A stretch of 64,000 bases of DNA from DASZIT01 sp963770635 (GCA_963770635.1 CAVYQI010000004.1:372001-436000), one strand, 5' to 3'. Shown: positions 28,236-38,017, counted from the first letter of the stretch. A program made the numbers and translations. Notes: generated from the sequence alone by a model not told the origin.

Positions 28236-28721
28236 ATGGCCAACCACGATGCCGGCGCGGCCAGCGGCGTGCCGGGGACCCGGCCACGGTGGTCGTTCAC
28301 CCAGGTGTCCCGTTCCCTCGCCCCGGTGGACGCCGTCTGGCCGCTGGTCGGGGAGGCCCGGCGATGGAAGGAGTGGTCGTTCCTGACCCGCAGCGACCTG
28401 GCGCGAGAAGGCGTCCCGGCACCCGACGGGGTCGGCGCGGTGCGCCGGTTCACCTCGTTCGGGGTCGGCTCCAGCGAGGAAGTCCTGGCGTGGGACCCTC
28501 CCACCCATCTCGGCTACACCCTGCTCCGCGGGTTTCCGGTCCGCGACTATCGAGCCGATGTCATCATGACCCCGAACCGGGGTGGGACCATCCTCACCTG
28601 GTCGGTTCAGTTCAACCCCAAAGTCAACGGGACCGGCGCGGTGATGTGGGTGGTCACTCGCCTCCTCATCCGCGGATTTGCCCGGAGCGTCTGCCGTTTT
28701 GCCGATGGCCAGCTGGGCTGA
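28236..28721 (+). CDS. SRPBCC-family protein
   Basis: This 161-residue protein has the START-like pattern SRSLAPVDAVWPLVGEARRWKEW, followed by beta strands and a C-terminal helix. It is the second of a tandem pair, like the pair at 5183-6130. It is convergent with the amidohydrolase gene 12 nt away. A ligand-binding or cyclase-like role is possible but not shown. Confidence 0.72.
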   Translation: MANHDAGAASGVPGTRPRWSFTQVSRSLAPVDAVWPLVGEARRWKEWSFLTRSDLAREGVPAPDGVGAVRRFTSFGVGSSEEVLAWDPPTHLGYTLLRGFPVRDYRADVIMTPNRGGTILTWSVQFNPKVNGTGAVMWVVTRLLIRGFARSVCRFADGQLG

Positions 28722-28733
28722 GGCCCAACCCTC

Positions 28734-30083
28734 TCAACCGACCAGGAGTCGGCGCGACCGGGCTTCCACCTGGCGGCGGGCCTCGTTGACGTCGACGGTC
28801 AGGCACTCACCGCCGGCCACCACCTGCCGCCCGGCCACCCACACATCGGTCACCAGCCGGCTCGTTCCCGACCACACCACGTGCTCGACCAGCTGGTTGT
28901 CCTGATGGAGCGGACCCATCACCGAGTCCTCCAGGTTGACCAGCACCATGTCGGCCCGGGACCCGGGACCCAGTACGCCCAGGTCGGGACGGCCCAGCAC
29001 GGCCCCGCCACTGCGGGTGGCCAGGTCGTAGGCACTCGCCGCCGGCACGGCCGCCGCGTCCCGGTCGTGGATGCGGGCCAACAGGGCGGCGAAGCGCATC
29101 TCCTCCCACATGTCCAGGCCGTTGTTGGATGCCGGGCCGTCCGTCCCCAGCCCGACCCGGATCCCCTCGCCCAACATCCGGGTCAGCGGCGCGACCCCTG
29201 ACGCCAACTTGGCATTGCTCCGTGGGCAGTGGGCGACGGCGACGTCGTGGTTCCGGTAGAGGGCGATGTCGGGGTCCGACAACCAGATGCTGTGGGCGGC
29301 GATGACCCGGCCGTCGAGTGCCCCGACCTCGGCCAGCGCCTCCGGCACCGATCGCCCATTCTCGGCGGCGTAGCTCGCCACCTCGTCCTCGGTCTCGGCC
29401 ACGTGTATCTGCAAGATGGCATCGAGCCGCTGGGCCGCCTCGGCCACGTCGGCCAGTACCGGCAGCGGCACCGTGTAGGCGGCATGGGGCCCGAAACCGA
29501 CCTCGATGCGACCGCCCTCGCCATGACGGCGGGCATGGAAGTCGATGACCTCGTCGAGTCGCTTGGCCCACCAGACGTCTCGGCGGGTGGCGTCCTCGCC
29601 GGGCGGGATCAGCGGGATCACCGCCGGGGTGATGACCGCCCGGGATCCGGCCGCCCCCACCGCGTCGGCCACCGCATCCTCGAAGAAGTACATCTCACAG
29701 GTGGTGGTCACACCTCTCGCCAGGAGCTCGGCGGCGGCCAGGGTCATCCCCCAGAACACGTCGTCGCCGGTCAATCTCGCCTCCCGGGGCCAGAGCACCT
29801 CTTCGAGCCAGCGGAGCAAGGGCAGGTTCTCCCCGGTCCCGCGAAACAGGATCATTGGTGAGTGGCAGTGGACGTTGACAAACCCGGGAAGCAGGAGCCC
29901 CGAGAGCTGTACCTCCCGGGCCGGCATGGCGCCGGCGGGTTCGGCCGGCGGTCGGGGAGGACCCACGTAGGTGATGGTGTCGCCGGCGACTTCGACCTCG
30001 CCGGGCCGGAACACCCGCCCGGTCCCGTCGCTCGGCAGGACCGCATCGGCCCGGTAGCGGATGGGCTCGGGAGCTCCGTCCAT
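28734..30083 (-). CDS. Amidohydrolase, SsnA/5'-deoxyadenosine deaminase-like
   Basis: This 449-residue metal-dependent deaminase/hydrolase has the metal motif GFVNVHCHSPM, a HIAHSIWLSD-like His segment (VIAAHSIWLSD), the base-binding HVAETEDE, and the Asp in VGLGTDGPASNN. These place it in the TIM-barrel branch of S-adenosylhomocysteine, methylthioadenosine and chlorohydrolase-type deaminases. It probably deaminates an adenosine-like or triazine-like compound. All metal ligands appear present. Confidence 0.88.
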   Translation of the reverse strand: MDGAPEPIRYRADAVLPSDGTGRVFRPGEVEVAGDTITYVGPPRPPAEPAGAMPAREVQLSGLLLPGFVNVHCHSPMILFRGTGENLPLLRWLEEVLWPREARLTGDDVFWGMTLAAAELLARGVTTTCEMYFFEDAVADAVGAAGSRAVITPAVIPLIPPGEDATRRDVWWAKRLDEVIDFHARRHGEGGRIEVGFGPHAAYTVPLPVLADVAEAAQRLDAILQIHVAETEDEVASYAAENGRSVPEALAEVGALDGRVIAAHSIWLSDPDIALYRNHDVAVAHCPRSNAKLASGVAPLTRMLGEGIRVGLGTDGPASNNGLDMWEEMRFAALLARIHDRDAAAVPAASAYDLATRSGGAVLGRPDLGVLGPGSRADMVLVNLEDSVMGPLHQDNQLVEHVVWSGTSRLVTDVWVAGRQVVAGGECLTVDVNEARRQVEARSRRLLVG

Positions 30084-30157
30084 CAGACGGAGGCGGGTAG
30101 AGGCCCGGTACCGGTTGCGACCAACGGTGGGGGTACCGCGCCGATCACCGAGCGCAC

Positions 30158-31222
30158 TCAGGCCTCCCAGCGGAACTGGCGCAACCGGTCCGGCCGCACG
30201 TAGCCGGCGTCGGCAAACCAGTGGGCCGCCCGGGCCAGTGCCGCCGAGGCCGGACGCGACCGGTAGCCGAGCTCGCGACGGGCCCGAGCATCGTCAAACG
30301 ACATCTGGGTGGTGGACATCCGAGCGGCTTCGAGGGGGATCGACGGCTCTCGGTGGAGGAGCCGGCCCTCGATGACATCCGAGATGGTGGCCGCCACCAC
30401 CGCCAGGGAGCTCGGGACCCGCCGGGTCGGGGCCGACAATCCGGTGGTGCCGGCCAGCGAGGCGAGGATCTGCGGGAGCGAGAGGTTCTCCCCGCCGAGG
30501 ATGTAACTCCGGCCGATCGATCCCCGCTCGGCGGCCAGCAGGTGCCCGTGGGCCACGTCGTCGACATCGACGATGTTGAGGGTGGTGTCGACATAGGCCG
30601 GGAACCGCCCGTTGAGGAACTCGAGGACGGTTCGGCCCGTCGGCGTCGGTGCCCGGTCGCCGGGTCCCACCGGGGTGGTGGGTTGGACCAGAACCACCGG
30701 CAGTCCTTCGGCGGCGGCTCGGAGCACCTCGTGCTCGGCCACGTACTTCGACTGCTTGTACAAGCCGAACAGATGGTCGACCCGGGCGTAGGACGTCTCG
30801 TCCACCGGGGCTCCGGCGGTGGCGCCCCGGAGCCCGAGGGTTCCCACCGTCGACGTGTAGACGATCCGCCCGACCCCGGCCGCCCGCGCCGCCTCCAGCA
30901 GGTTGCGGGTACCGATCACGTTGACGTCATAGAAGGATTCGGGGTCGGCAGCCCAAAACCGGTAGAGCGCAGCGAGGTGGAAGACGGTCCGGGCTCCATC
31001 GACCGCCTTGACCATCCCGTCGGCGTCGCGGAGGTCGACGATCACCTGCTCCACGTCCATTCCATCGAGGTTGCGGGCGTCCGCGTCGGGCTGCACCAGC
31101 GCCACCACCTGGGCGCCGTTCCCGACCAGTTCCCGGGTCACCGCCGAACCGATGAATCCGGCCGCCCCGGTGACCACCACCCGCTCTCCCGGTTCCAAAG
31201 AGTAGGAAACCGGGAGGGTCAC
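30158..31222 (-). CDS. hpnA: HpnA-like NAD-dependent epimerase (hopanoid-associated)
   Basis: This 354-residue extended SDR has GAAGFIGSAV, HLAALYRFWAADPESFYDVNVIGT, the catalytic YKQSKYVAE and QPTTPVGPGDRAPTPTGR. The ALYRFWAxDPxxxYxxNVxGT and YKxSKYxAE forms are those of the hopanoid-associated sugar epimerase family. The GTG start overlaps the stop of the upstream aminotransferase (GTGA). No squalene-hopene cyclase is in the window, so the hopanoid link rests on family resemblance. Confidence 0.8.
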   Translation of the reverse strand: MTLPVSYSLEPGERVVVTGAAGFIGSAVTRELVGNGAQVVALVQPDADARNLDGMDVEQVIVDLRDADGMVKAVDGARTVFHLAALYRFWAADPESFYDVNVIGTRNLLEAARAAGVGRIVYTSTVGTLGLRGATAGAPVDETSYARVDHLFGLYKQSKYVAEHEVLRAAAEGLPVVLVQPTTPVGPGDRAPTPTGRTVLEFLNGRFPAYVDTTLNIVDVDDVAHGHLLAAERGSIGRSYILGGENLSLPQILASLAGTTGLSAPTRRVPSSLAVVAATISDVIEGRLLHREPSIPLEAARMSTTQMSFDDARARRELGYRSRPASAALARAAHWFADAGYVRPDRLRQFRWEA

Positions 31223-32619
31223 CGTGGGCTCGCGACTTTGTGGCGTCGCAGAGTGTTCATCGTCATCGATTTCCCCACCTCGAGCAACAGCCCCGAGCTC
31301 CGCTCGGCGTCACCCAGGACGTCATCGAGGGCGGAGACGAACAGCTTGATCTCCGGCTCGCCGATGATGAGGGGCGGAAGCAGTTTGATGATGTTGACGT
31401 TGTCGGCGGCCACCTGCGTGAGGATGTGATGGCGGTGGAAGAGCGGGACCACGATCAGCTGCGAGAACATGCCCTTTCGGGCCAGTTCCATCAGGCGGTA
31501 GCGGGTGCGCGGTCCCCGCCCGGTGGGAGCGGCGAACTCCAACCCGATCATCAGGCCCATACCCCGCACCTCCTGGAGCACTTCGTACTTCTGGACCAGC
31601 GGCGCCAACGCCTCCATGAAGCGCTCACCGTTCCGGCGGGAGCGTTCCACGATGTCCTCGTCGTCGATGACCCCCAGGGTGGCCAAGCCGGCCACCATGG
31701 CCAGCTGGTTCCTCGAGAAGGTGGACGAGTGCACCACCGCCCGGTCCATGGTGTTGTACACCGCGTCGAACACCTTGGCCGAGGTCAGCACCGCCCCGAC
31801 CGGGATGAATCCGCCGGACAGCGCCTTCGAGACGGTGATGATGTCGGGTTGCAGATCCCAGTGCTCGTGGCACAAGAACCGGCCGGTGCGGCCCAGACCT
31901 GTCTGGATCTCGTCGATGACAAGCAGGGCACCATGGGCCCGGCACAGGGCCTGGGCTTCGGGCCAGAAGCCGTCGGGCGCCATGTAGACGCCCTTGCCCT
32001 GGATGGGCTCCACCACGAAGGCGGCGACATCTCCCCGCCCCAGCTCTCGGGCCAGCGCGTCGAGGTCGCCGAAGGGGATCGGGTCGACCTTGGGGAGGAG
32101 AGGTTCGAATCCGTCCCGGAACTCGCGACCCCCGTTGAGCGAGAGGGCGCCGTTGGTGAGCCCGTGGAAGGCATGGTCGCAGTAGAGGATCCGGCTCCGG
32201 CCGGTCGCACAGCGGGCGAATTTGATGGCCGCTTCGACCGCCTCCGCGCCCGAGTTGGTAAAGGTCACTCGCTCGATTCCCGGGTGGGTCCGGGCCACCA
32301 GGGCTTCGGCCAGCAGGCCGGGAAGCAGGGCGCAGTCGAGCTGCACCATGTTGGGGAGGTCGGCATCGAGCGCCTGATGGAGGGCGTCCTTGATGACCGG
32401 GTGGCTCCGGCCGAGGGCGTAGACACCGAACCCGGAGAGGAAGTCGAGGTAACTGTCGCCGTTGTCGTCGACCAGATACGACCCTTCGCCGCGCACATAG
32501 TGGCGGTCGAAGCCGATGGTACGAAGCACCTTGACGAGCTGCGGATTCAGGAACTGGGTGTGCAGATCAAAACTGTCCTCTCGGTATCCCCCCAGCACTG
32601 CGTTCAGATCGAACGCCAT
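31219..32619 (-). CDS. Class III PLP-dependent aminotransferase
   Basis: This 466-residue fold-type I transaminase has TNSGAEAVEAAIKFAR binding the phosphate, the aspartate in LLVIDEIQTGLGRTG, and the Schiff-base lysine in TVSKALSGGFIPVGAV. The start is the ATG at 32619 with AGGAG 8 nt upstream. It is translationally coupled to the HpnA-like epimerase. In hopanoid producers a class III aminotransferase (HpnO) makes aminobacteriohopanetriol, so this could be an HpnO equivalent. Ornithine or diamine transaminase is the alternative. Confidence 0.85.
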   Translation of the reverse strand: MAFDLNAVLGGYREDSFDLHTQFLNPQLVKVLRTIGFDRHYVRGEGSYLVDDNGDSYLDFLSGFGVYALGRSHPVIKDALHQALDADLPNMVQLDCALLPGLLAEALVARTHPGIERVTFTNSGAEAVEAAIKFARCATGRSRILYCDHAFHGLTNGALSLNGGREFRDGFEPLLPKVDPIPFGDLDALARELGRGDVAAFVVEPIQGKGVYMAPDGFWPEAQALCRAHGALLVIDEIQTGLGRTGRFLCHEHWDLQPDIITVSKALSGGFIPVGAVLTSAKVFDAVYNTMDRAVVHSSTFSRNQLAMVAGLATLGVIDDEDIVERSRRNGERFMEALAPLVQKYEVLQEVRGMGLMIGLEFAAPTGRGPRTRYRLMELARKGMFSQLIVVPLFHRHHILTQVAADNVNIIKLLPPLIIGEPEIKLFVSALDDVLGDAERSSGLLLEVGKSMTMNTLRRHKVASPR

Positions 32620-32825
32620 CAGATGGACTCCTGTTCTGCGTTTCACGCTTCGGTGCCGGACGTCGCGGGAGCGGCAATGGACGCCGTGATGTTGGCGCCC
32701 TCATCCCGTTGCCCACCGGCGGGGCCACAATAACGCCAGTCGAGCTCCGCACCCGTTCGCTGCGACCTCCGAGTCGATGGCGGGCGGTCTTCCCGTACGG
32801 TCAGTGCAATGGCGCGTACGGTCCG

Positions 32826-34119
32826 TCAGGTGCTGCTGCAGTTGGTGATGTTGATGTCGTGGGTCCCGGTCGGCTGATACGGGTCGGGAGCCGCGACTCC
32901 GGCGAACCGGTCGGCGATCCAGTGGACCATGTCGGCCATCGACACCGGGATCACCCCGGCGTGGCTCTGACCCGGGTAGACCCAGCGCTCGACGTCCTGG
33001 CCGATCCCGCACTCGTGCTGCTTCGAGGAGCAGGGTGGTGGCCACCGGGATCTGCTCGTCGGCGCCGCCCTGGATGATCAGCAGCGGCGCCGTGCTGGCG
33101 GTGGTGACGTTCCCCGGGTCGTTGGCGATCAGCAACTTCTTCCAGGCCGGAACGGTGAACGGATCGGCCTTGACGATCTGGGCCAGGGGTAGCCGTTGGT
33201 CTGCGCGGCGATGTAGTCAGAGCAGCCCTTGGACAGGATGGGAAGCAGTGAGATGGCCTTGGGTGTCACCACCTGTCCGAAGCGGGGCGACGGCGTTTCC
33301 GTAGGCGCCGTTGAAGCCGGCCCCGACCATGAACAGGTAGTAGCGGAAGGGGCTGGTCTTCAAGAAGTCGTAGATGTCCTGGAACTGCGAGGGCGGCGCC
33401 CCGGCGACCACTCCCTTGAGATGGAGCTCCGGGGCATAGGTGCCCCCGATGGCCAGGCCGAACATGGCGGTCTGACCGCCCTCGGAGTGGCCCCAGACCA
33501 CGTAGTTCGTGCTGGCGTGGGCCGCGGCCAGATGCCCGGCGGCGCGGACGATGTCGATGGTGTTGCGGGCGGCCAACACACCCACCAGGTAGGGCAACAA
33601 CCCCGGCGTCCCCTCCCCCTGGTAGTCGCTGGCGGTGACCTCCCAGCCCTGGTCCAGGAGCTGCGTTCTGCAGGGGGACCGCCGGGGACGGGTCCAACGA
33701 CGGCGCGCACTGGTCGGCCATGCCGTTGGTCCCGTGACCCCAGGTCACGACCGGGTACCCGCCGGCCGGCGCCGGCGTCTTGGGGACCATGACCAGGCCG
33801 GTGACCAGGGACGGGTTGCCCGATGGACGTTCTCGGACACGTAGAGCACCCGGTAGACGGTCCCCTCAATGGCTCCGCTCGGAAGCTTCTGGAACTTCAC
33901 CAGTGTCCCCGGGACGTTCGACGGAAGTTGGCTCGGAACCGAATAGAAGCCCGGCATCGCGAACGACTGGCTCGCCGACGACCCACACCCGCTGACCACC
34001 ATCGCCGCGACGACGGCCAGCGAACCGATGGTGACGAAGCGGCCAAGCCGGTGCCGACTCCGCCGAACGGTTCCCACCCGGGCCCGGTACGTTGCCGGAC
34101 CATGATTGCCTTGAAACAT
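32826..34119 (-). CDS. Secreted lipase/esterase lipoprotein, frameshifted in this sequence
   Basis: After repair this is a secretory-lipase-like alpha/beta hydrolase. A signal peptide with lipobox VVSGC near residue 40 (start ATG 34119) leads into the chain, followed by VLYVSENV, VVTWGHGTNGMADQCAPS, the nucleophile elbow VWGHSEGGQ, LLIIQGGADEQIP carrying the catalytic Asp, and GQSHAGVIP carrying the His. Several frame changes interrupt it. At least the one near 33825 resolves as His CAT/C plus Gly GGG/C written with both wobble bases. It is probably an intact gene for a surface lipase with a faulty consensus. Confidence 0.7.
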
Positions 34120-34204
34120 ACGTGAACCCCCCCGACGCAATGCGGACGAGGGTAGTACGGCTATCGGGCTGCGGCCGGTGAACCTCGGGGTCGCCTAGGA
34201 CCCG

Positions 34205-35659
34205 TTACTTGGGTACGACCTTGACATGTGGCGTGGCTTGCAGGTTCCCGACCACCACCGAGATGAAGTGGTAGGGCGAGGGTCCGGCGTCGAGAAAGTG
34301 AGCGATGCAGATGTGGGGACCCGATGCCGGATTGGTACAGCCGTTCTCAGGCATGATCCGGAGATAGGCCTGGCTCGACACGTCCCGGCCGTTGCCGAAC
34401 TGATCGAAGCCCTCGACGGTCACCGTCGTCGACGTGTCCACCGTCAAGGTCGTCGGCGAGATCGTCAGCTTGGTCAACGAACCGGGGGCGACGTGAATCC
34501 CGGTCTCGGTGCCGGTGACGGACGAATGGGCGGTGTCGGTCGCCGTCAGCGACAGGTCGCCCTCCTTGTCGAACCGGAACCCGTCACGGAAGGTGTGCGA
34601 ACCGCGGTCGGCGGCGGTGAACGTGTAGTCGTGCGGAACCGTGCCCGCCTTCGAGCTCTTGAACGTGACGGTGCCCCGGTATCCGGTGGCGGTGGTCCCG
34701 CCCGCATCCTTGGCCGTCACCGTCGCGTCATAGGAGCTGCCGGCGGTCACCGCCTTCGGAGCATCTACGCTGAGCGTCTTCGCCGGCTGGAGGACGTGGT
34801 CGGGCGTGATGGACACCTCGGGGGCTCCGGGGTGCGGGGTCACGATGATCAGGACCTTGGGGTTGATGAAGCTGGATCCGGCACCACCCCCACCGCCACT
34901 GGTGCCCTCGGATCCGGCGCCCCCGCCTCCACCGAAGTAGCCGCCCCCGCCCCCGCCGCCCCCGCCGGCCAGATTCGGAAGCAGCCCTGCACCCCCGTTG
35001 CCTCCGCCGTAGCGCCCTCCGCCCTTTCCGTCGCCGACCAACGGACTGCTGTTGTGGCCGCCGGCGCCACCCGCGGTGAGGGTGCCGCCGTGGCCGCCCT
35101 CCGGGGTTCCCAGCGACTCCGAGCCGTTCTGGCCGTTCAGCGTTCCCGGAGGGTTCTGGGGTCCGCCGACCCCGCCCCCGGTGCCGCCGCCACCCCCGGC
35201 GGCGATGACCAGATGGGCACCATCGGCCGCCTGCACATAGGAGAATCCTCCACCCCCGCCCCCGCCTTTGGAGCCGTCGCCCCCGCCGTTGTAGCCGCCG
35301 TGCCCGGAATTCGGATGCTTGCCCCCGCCTTCTCCGGTTCCGCCGTCACCGCCGACCACCACCCTGAGCTGCGAACCGGGAGTCACGGCAATGGAGTAGG
35401 CGGTCACCGCGATGCCGCGTCCGCCGACCGAGCGGTAGCCGTGGCCGCCGTTGCCCCCGCTGGCCACCACCGTGACGCTGTCGACGTCGGCCGGCACCGA
35501 GTAGGACTCCGGATGACCGGTGAACTTGAATACCTGGGTAGGAAGTGTGGCGGCGCCGGCGGGACTGGCCGTGCCGACCAAGGCTCCGGTGGTAAGCACC
35601 ATCCCGACCAGCATCCCGATAACCGCGGCAATGCGTGCCTGCCGTCCGAAAGCCTTCAT
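34205..35659 (-). CDS. Glycine-rich secreted protein with Ig-like C-terminal repeats
   Basis: The 484-residue protein has a signal peptide (IAAVIGMLVGMVLTTGALVG, cleavage near SPAGAA). Residues about 75-265 form a very glycine-rich domain with GGGG runs, resembling the glycine-rich fold seen in many secreted bacterial proteins and animal ALK receptors. After that come one or two beta-sandwich-like segments (SITPDHVLQPAKTL, KLTISPTTLTVDTSTT) of invasin/Ig-like character. The start is the ATG at 35659, with AGGGGG upstream. It is likely surface-exposed; adhesion is a guess. It is intact although both flanking genes are frameshifted. Confidence 0.75.
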   Translation of the reverse strand: MKAFGRQARIAAVIGMLVGMVLTTGALVGTASPAGAATLPTQVFKFTGHPESYSVPADVDSVTVVASGGNGGHGYRSVGGRGIAVTAYSIAVTPGSQLRVVVGGDGGTGEGGGKHPNSGHGGYNGGGDGSKGGGGGGGFSYVQAADGAHLVIAAGGGGGTGGGVGGPQNPPGTLNGQNGSESLGTPEGGHGGTLTAGGAGGHNSSPLVGDGKGGGRYGGGNGGAGLLPNLAGGGGGGGGGYFGGGGGAGSEGTSGGGGGAGSSFINPKVLIIVTPHPGAPEVSITPDHVLQPAKTLSVDAPKAVTAGSSYDATVTAKDAGGTTATGYRGTVTFKSSKAGTVPHDYTFTAADRGSHTFRDGFRFDKEGDLSLTATDTAHSSVTGTETGIHVAPGSLTKLTISPTTLTVDTSTTVTVEGFDQFGNGRDVSSQAYLRIMPENGCTNPASGPHICIAHFLDAGPSPYHFISVVVGNLQATPHVKVVPK

Positions 35660-35831
35660 CGCCAATCCCCCTCGTCCCCTGCGAACACAGACCAAGGGCA
35701 GACCGACGTTCTCAGTTACCTTCAGTGGTGAAAAGCGTACACAGCGTGGGGTCTGACCTCAGTACGGCGGCCACTGGTCACCAGGGCCAGTGAGCCATCG
35801 GCGAGTTGACGCCCACGCCCGGGCGTGCTCC

Positions 35832-36994
35832 TCAGATGTCGAACTTGACCACGCCGCGGACGTTGATCCCGGCGGCCAGGTCGTCGTAGCCGGTCTGGAC
35901 CTGGTCGAGGCTGTACTCCTGGGTGACCAGGTTGTCGACCTCGAGCAGGCCGGCCTGGTACAGGCGGAGGAGGTTCGGGATCTGCACCCGGGGGCTGCAC
36001 GATCCGAACACCGTGCCCGAGCAGGGACTGGTTGAACATGGCCAAGTTGAACAGGTTGAGGGTGACCTCGTTCCTGGTTGAACGGGGCGATGGCGGTGGC
36101 CACCACCCGGCCGTCCTTGCGAGGCCAGCTGCATGGCCGGACCGAGCAGGTCGCCGGTCAGGACCCCGGGGGTGAGGATGACCACGTCGGCCATGCGACC
36201 CTCGGTGAGATCGGGAAGCATGCAGGCGGCGTCGAGCGATGGAGGCGGCCCCGTGGGTCGCACCGATCTCCTTGGCCTTCTCCACCTTGAAGGGCAGCGG
36301 GTCGACGGCGATGATCGTAGCGGGCGCCGGCGATCTTGGCTCCCTGGATGGCTCCCGATCCGACGCCGCCGCAGCCGACCACCACGACCGTCTCGCCCGG
36401 CTTGACCTTGGCCCGGTCGACGGCCGAGCCGAAGCCGGTGGAGATGCCGCAACTGATCAGCGCGGCGGCCCTCAGCGACGACGTCGGGGTCGATCTTGAC
36501 CAACGACGCCTCGTTGGCCAGCACCGAGTCTCCGAGAACGTCCCGAGCTGGGTCATCCGGTTCAGCTTCTGCCCGTCGAGGTGGTGCCGCCACTCTCCGT
36601 CGCTCAACATCGGACCGGCCAGGATGGTCATGCCCAGGTCGCAGAGGTACTGGCGGCCGGAGGCGCACCAGAAGCAACGCCCGCAGGCCGGGATGAAGGA
36701 CATGGCCACGTGGTCGCCCACGGCCAGCGTGTCGACCCCCGGCCCCACCTCGGTCACGATGCCGGCACCCTCGTGGCCGCCGATCATCGGGAACATGGAT
36801 TCGACCCCGAACGACCTGAAGGATCTCCGGGGCGCGCATCCATGTCACCGGTCCGGAGGTGCTCGTCGGAGTGGCACAGGCCGGCGTAGGCCATCTGGAC
36901 CCGCACCTCGTGCGGCCCGGGTGCGTCGACATCGATCTCTTCGACCTTCCAGGGCTCGTGGAGCCCCAGAACAGACGGCAGCGCGGGTCTTCAT
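35832..36994 (-). CDS. NDMA-type zinc alcohol dehydrogenase, frameshifted in this sequence
   Basis: After repair this is a class III-like zinc alcohol dehydrogenase. It contains LCHSDEHLRTGD, GGHEGAGIVTEVG, the structural zinc Cys cluster CGRCFWCASGRQYLC, VGCGGVGSGAIQGA and the C-terminal YDDLAAGINVRGVVKFDI. These are features of NDMA-dependent nicotinoprotein alcohol dehydrogenases, which keep NAD bound and need mycofactocin to re-oxidise it. At least eight frame changes occur, mostly at wobble positions; at 36525-36529 three alternative third bases of a Thr codon appear together. It lies next to mftR, supporting a mycofactocin-dependent role. Confidence 0.78.
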
Positions 36995-37090
36995 TGCGTC
37001 GGTCCTCCCCTAGTGGCTGCTTGCAATTCAGCGGCGTCGACGTCGCACCGTTCCCGGCCAGCATCGCGCCGACCCGGCGGTCCCGTCGAG

Positions 37091-37794
37091 TCAGGCCCCC
37101 GGCGTCCTCGAACCCGGATCCCGGTGAACCCAGAGCCGGAGCCGGTCCTCATCGAACCCGTCAGCCAGGAGGCGGAATGCCTCATCGACCTCCCCGGTCA
37201 GGTCGTCGGAGTCGTGCTGGGCCCAGCAGGCGAACGCCGCCATCGCGGTTCCCAGCGCCGCCTTTGCCACCGTTTGCGGCCCGAGGCCGCCCGATGGGCC
37301 GCCGACCCGCCCGGCCACGAAGTCGGCGACCACCTCGCACCACTCGGTGTATCTCACCGCCGAGTGGGCGACCAGGGCCGGGACGGTGTTGATGAGACCC
37401 ATCCGGATCCGCAGCTCGTCGAGCTCGCCGGCTCCGAAGCGATTCGTCGCCACCACCGCCCGCCGCAGCACGTCCATCATCGGCTCGTCCTGAGGGGCGC
37501 CCATCAGCTGGTCCCGGAGCCGGACCAGCTCGGCGTCGAATTCCCCCACACCACGTCCCGTTTGGAGCTGTAGTAGCGGAAGAAGGTGCGCCGGCTGATC
37601 CCCACCGCCGCGGCGATCTCGTCGACGGTGGTGGCGTCGAACCCGTTGCGTTCGAACAGGTCGAGGGCCCGGCGGGCGATCGCCTCCCGGGTGGTGCTCG
37701 GCCGCCGGCCGCGGGCCACGTCCGGCGCCGGGACAGCCCCGCTGGCCTCGACCCGGGCCGCTCCGACTGGGTTCGCGCCGGCCATGGCTTCCAT
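37091..37794 (-). CDS. mftR: TetR-family regulator of the mycofactocin cluster, one frameshift
   Basis: The N-terminus has GRRPSTTREAIARRALDLF, then the helix-turn-helix TVDEIAAAVGISRRTFFRYY and SKRDVVWGEFD, matching MftR regulators, followed by a ligand-binding helical domain. One base is missing in the C-run at 37543-37547 (wobble of a Gly codon), which splits the frame. It is divergent from mftA with a 76-nt intergenic region, so it probably represses mftA and itself. In mycobacteria MftR responds to acyl-CoA; here this is inferred. Confidence 0.82.
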
Positions 37795-37870
37795 TTTGGC
37801 ATCGAGTGCTATAAAGTCAATACACAGTCCGCCACCCGGCCCGTGCCGGTCGACTCCCCGGAGGTTTCCC
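37795..37870 (+). promoter_or_regulatory. mftR-mftA divergent regulatory region
   Basis: This 76-nt region separates mftR and mftA. It is AT-rich at about 37805-37826 in an otherwise GC-rich area. A possible mftA promoter is TTGGCA (37796-37801) with AATACA (37819-37824) at 17-nt spacing. On the other strand TTGACT (37820-37815) and a TATAG sequence could serve mftR. The MftR operator probably lies here. GGAGG at 37860-37864 is the mftA ribosome-binding site. Confidence 0.45.
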
Positions 37871-38017
37871 ATGCCTGATCCCACCATCGAGCCCCGCGAC
37901 CCGTCCCTCGCCGCGGCGGAACCTGCCGCCGACGAGGGCCGCGCCGAGCCACCCCTGGTCGAGGCCGACCTCCTGGTCGAGGACGTGTCCATCGACGGCA
38001 TGTGCGGCGTCTACTAG
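37871..38017 (+). CDS. mftA: Mycofactocin precursor peptide
   Basis: This 48-residue peptide ends in the diagnostic core IDGMCGVY, preceded by an acidic leader (PLVEADLLVEDVS). In the known pathway MftC decarboxylates the terminal Tyr and cross-links it to the penultimate Val, and MftE then releases the Val-Tyr-derived AHDP. All required residues are present and the frame is intact. The start is ATG with GGAGG 6 nt upstream. It is the first gene of the operon, 13 nt before mftB. Confidence 0.95.
   Translation: MPDPTIEPRDPSLAAAEPAADEGRAEPPLVEADLLVEDVSIDGMCGVY

Noticed and set aside
32100..32116. tRNA-like GGTTCGAATCC sequence
   Set aside because: It lies inside the intact aminotransferase frame, and no acceptor stem or anticodon arm surrounds it.
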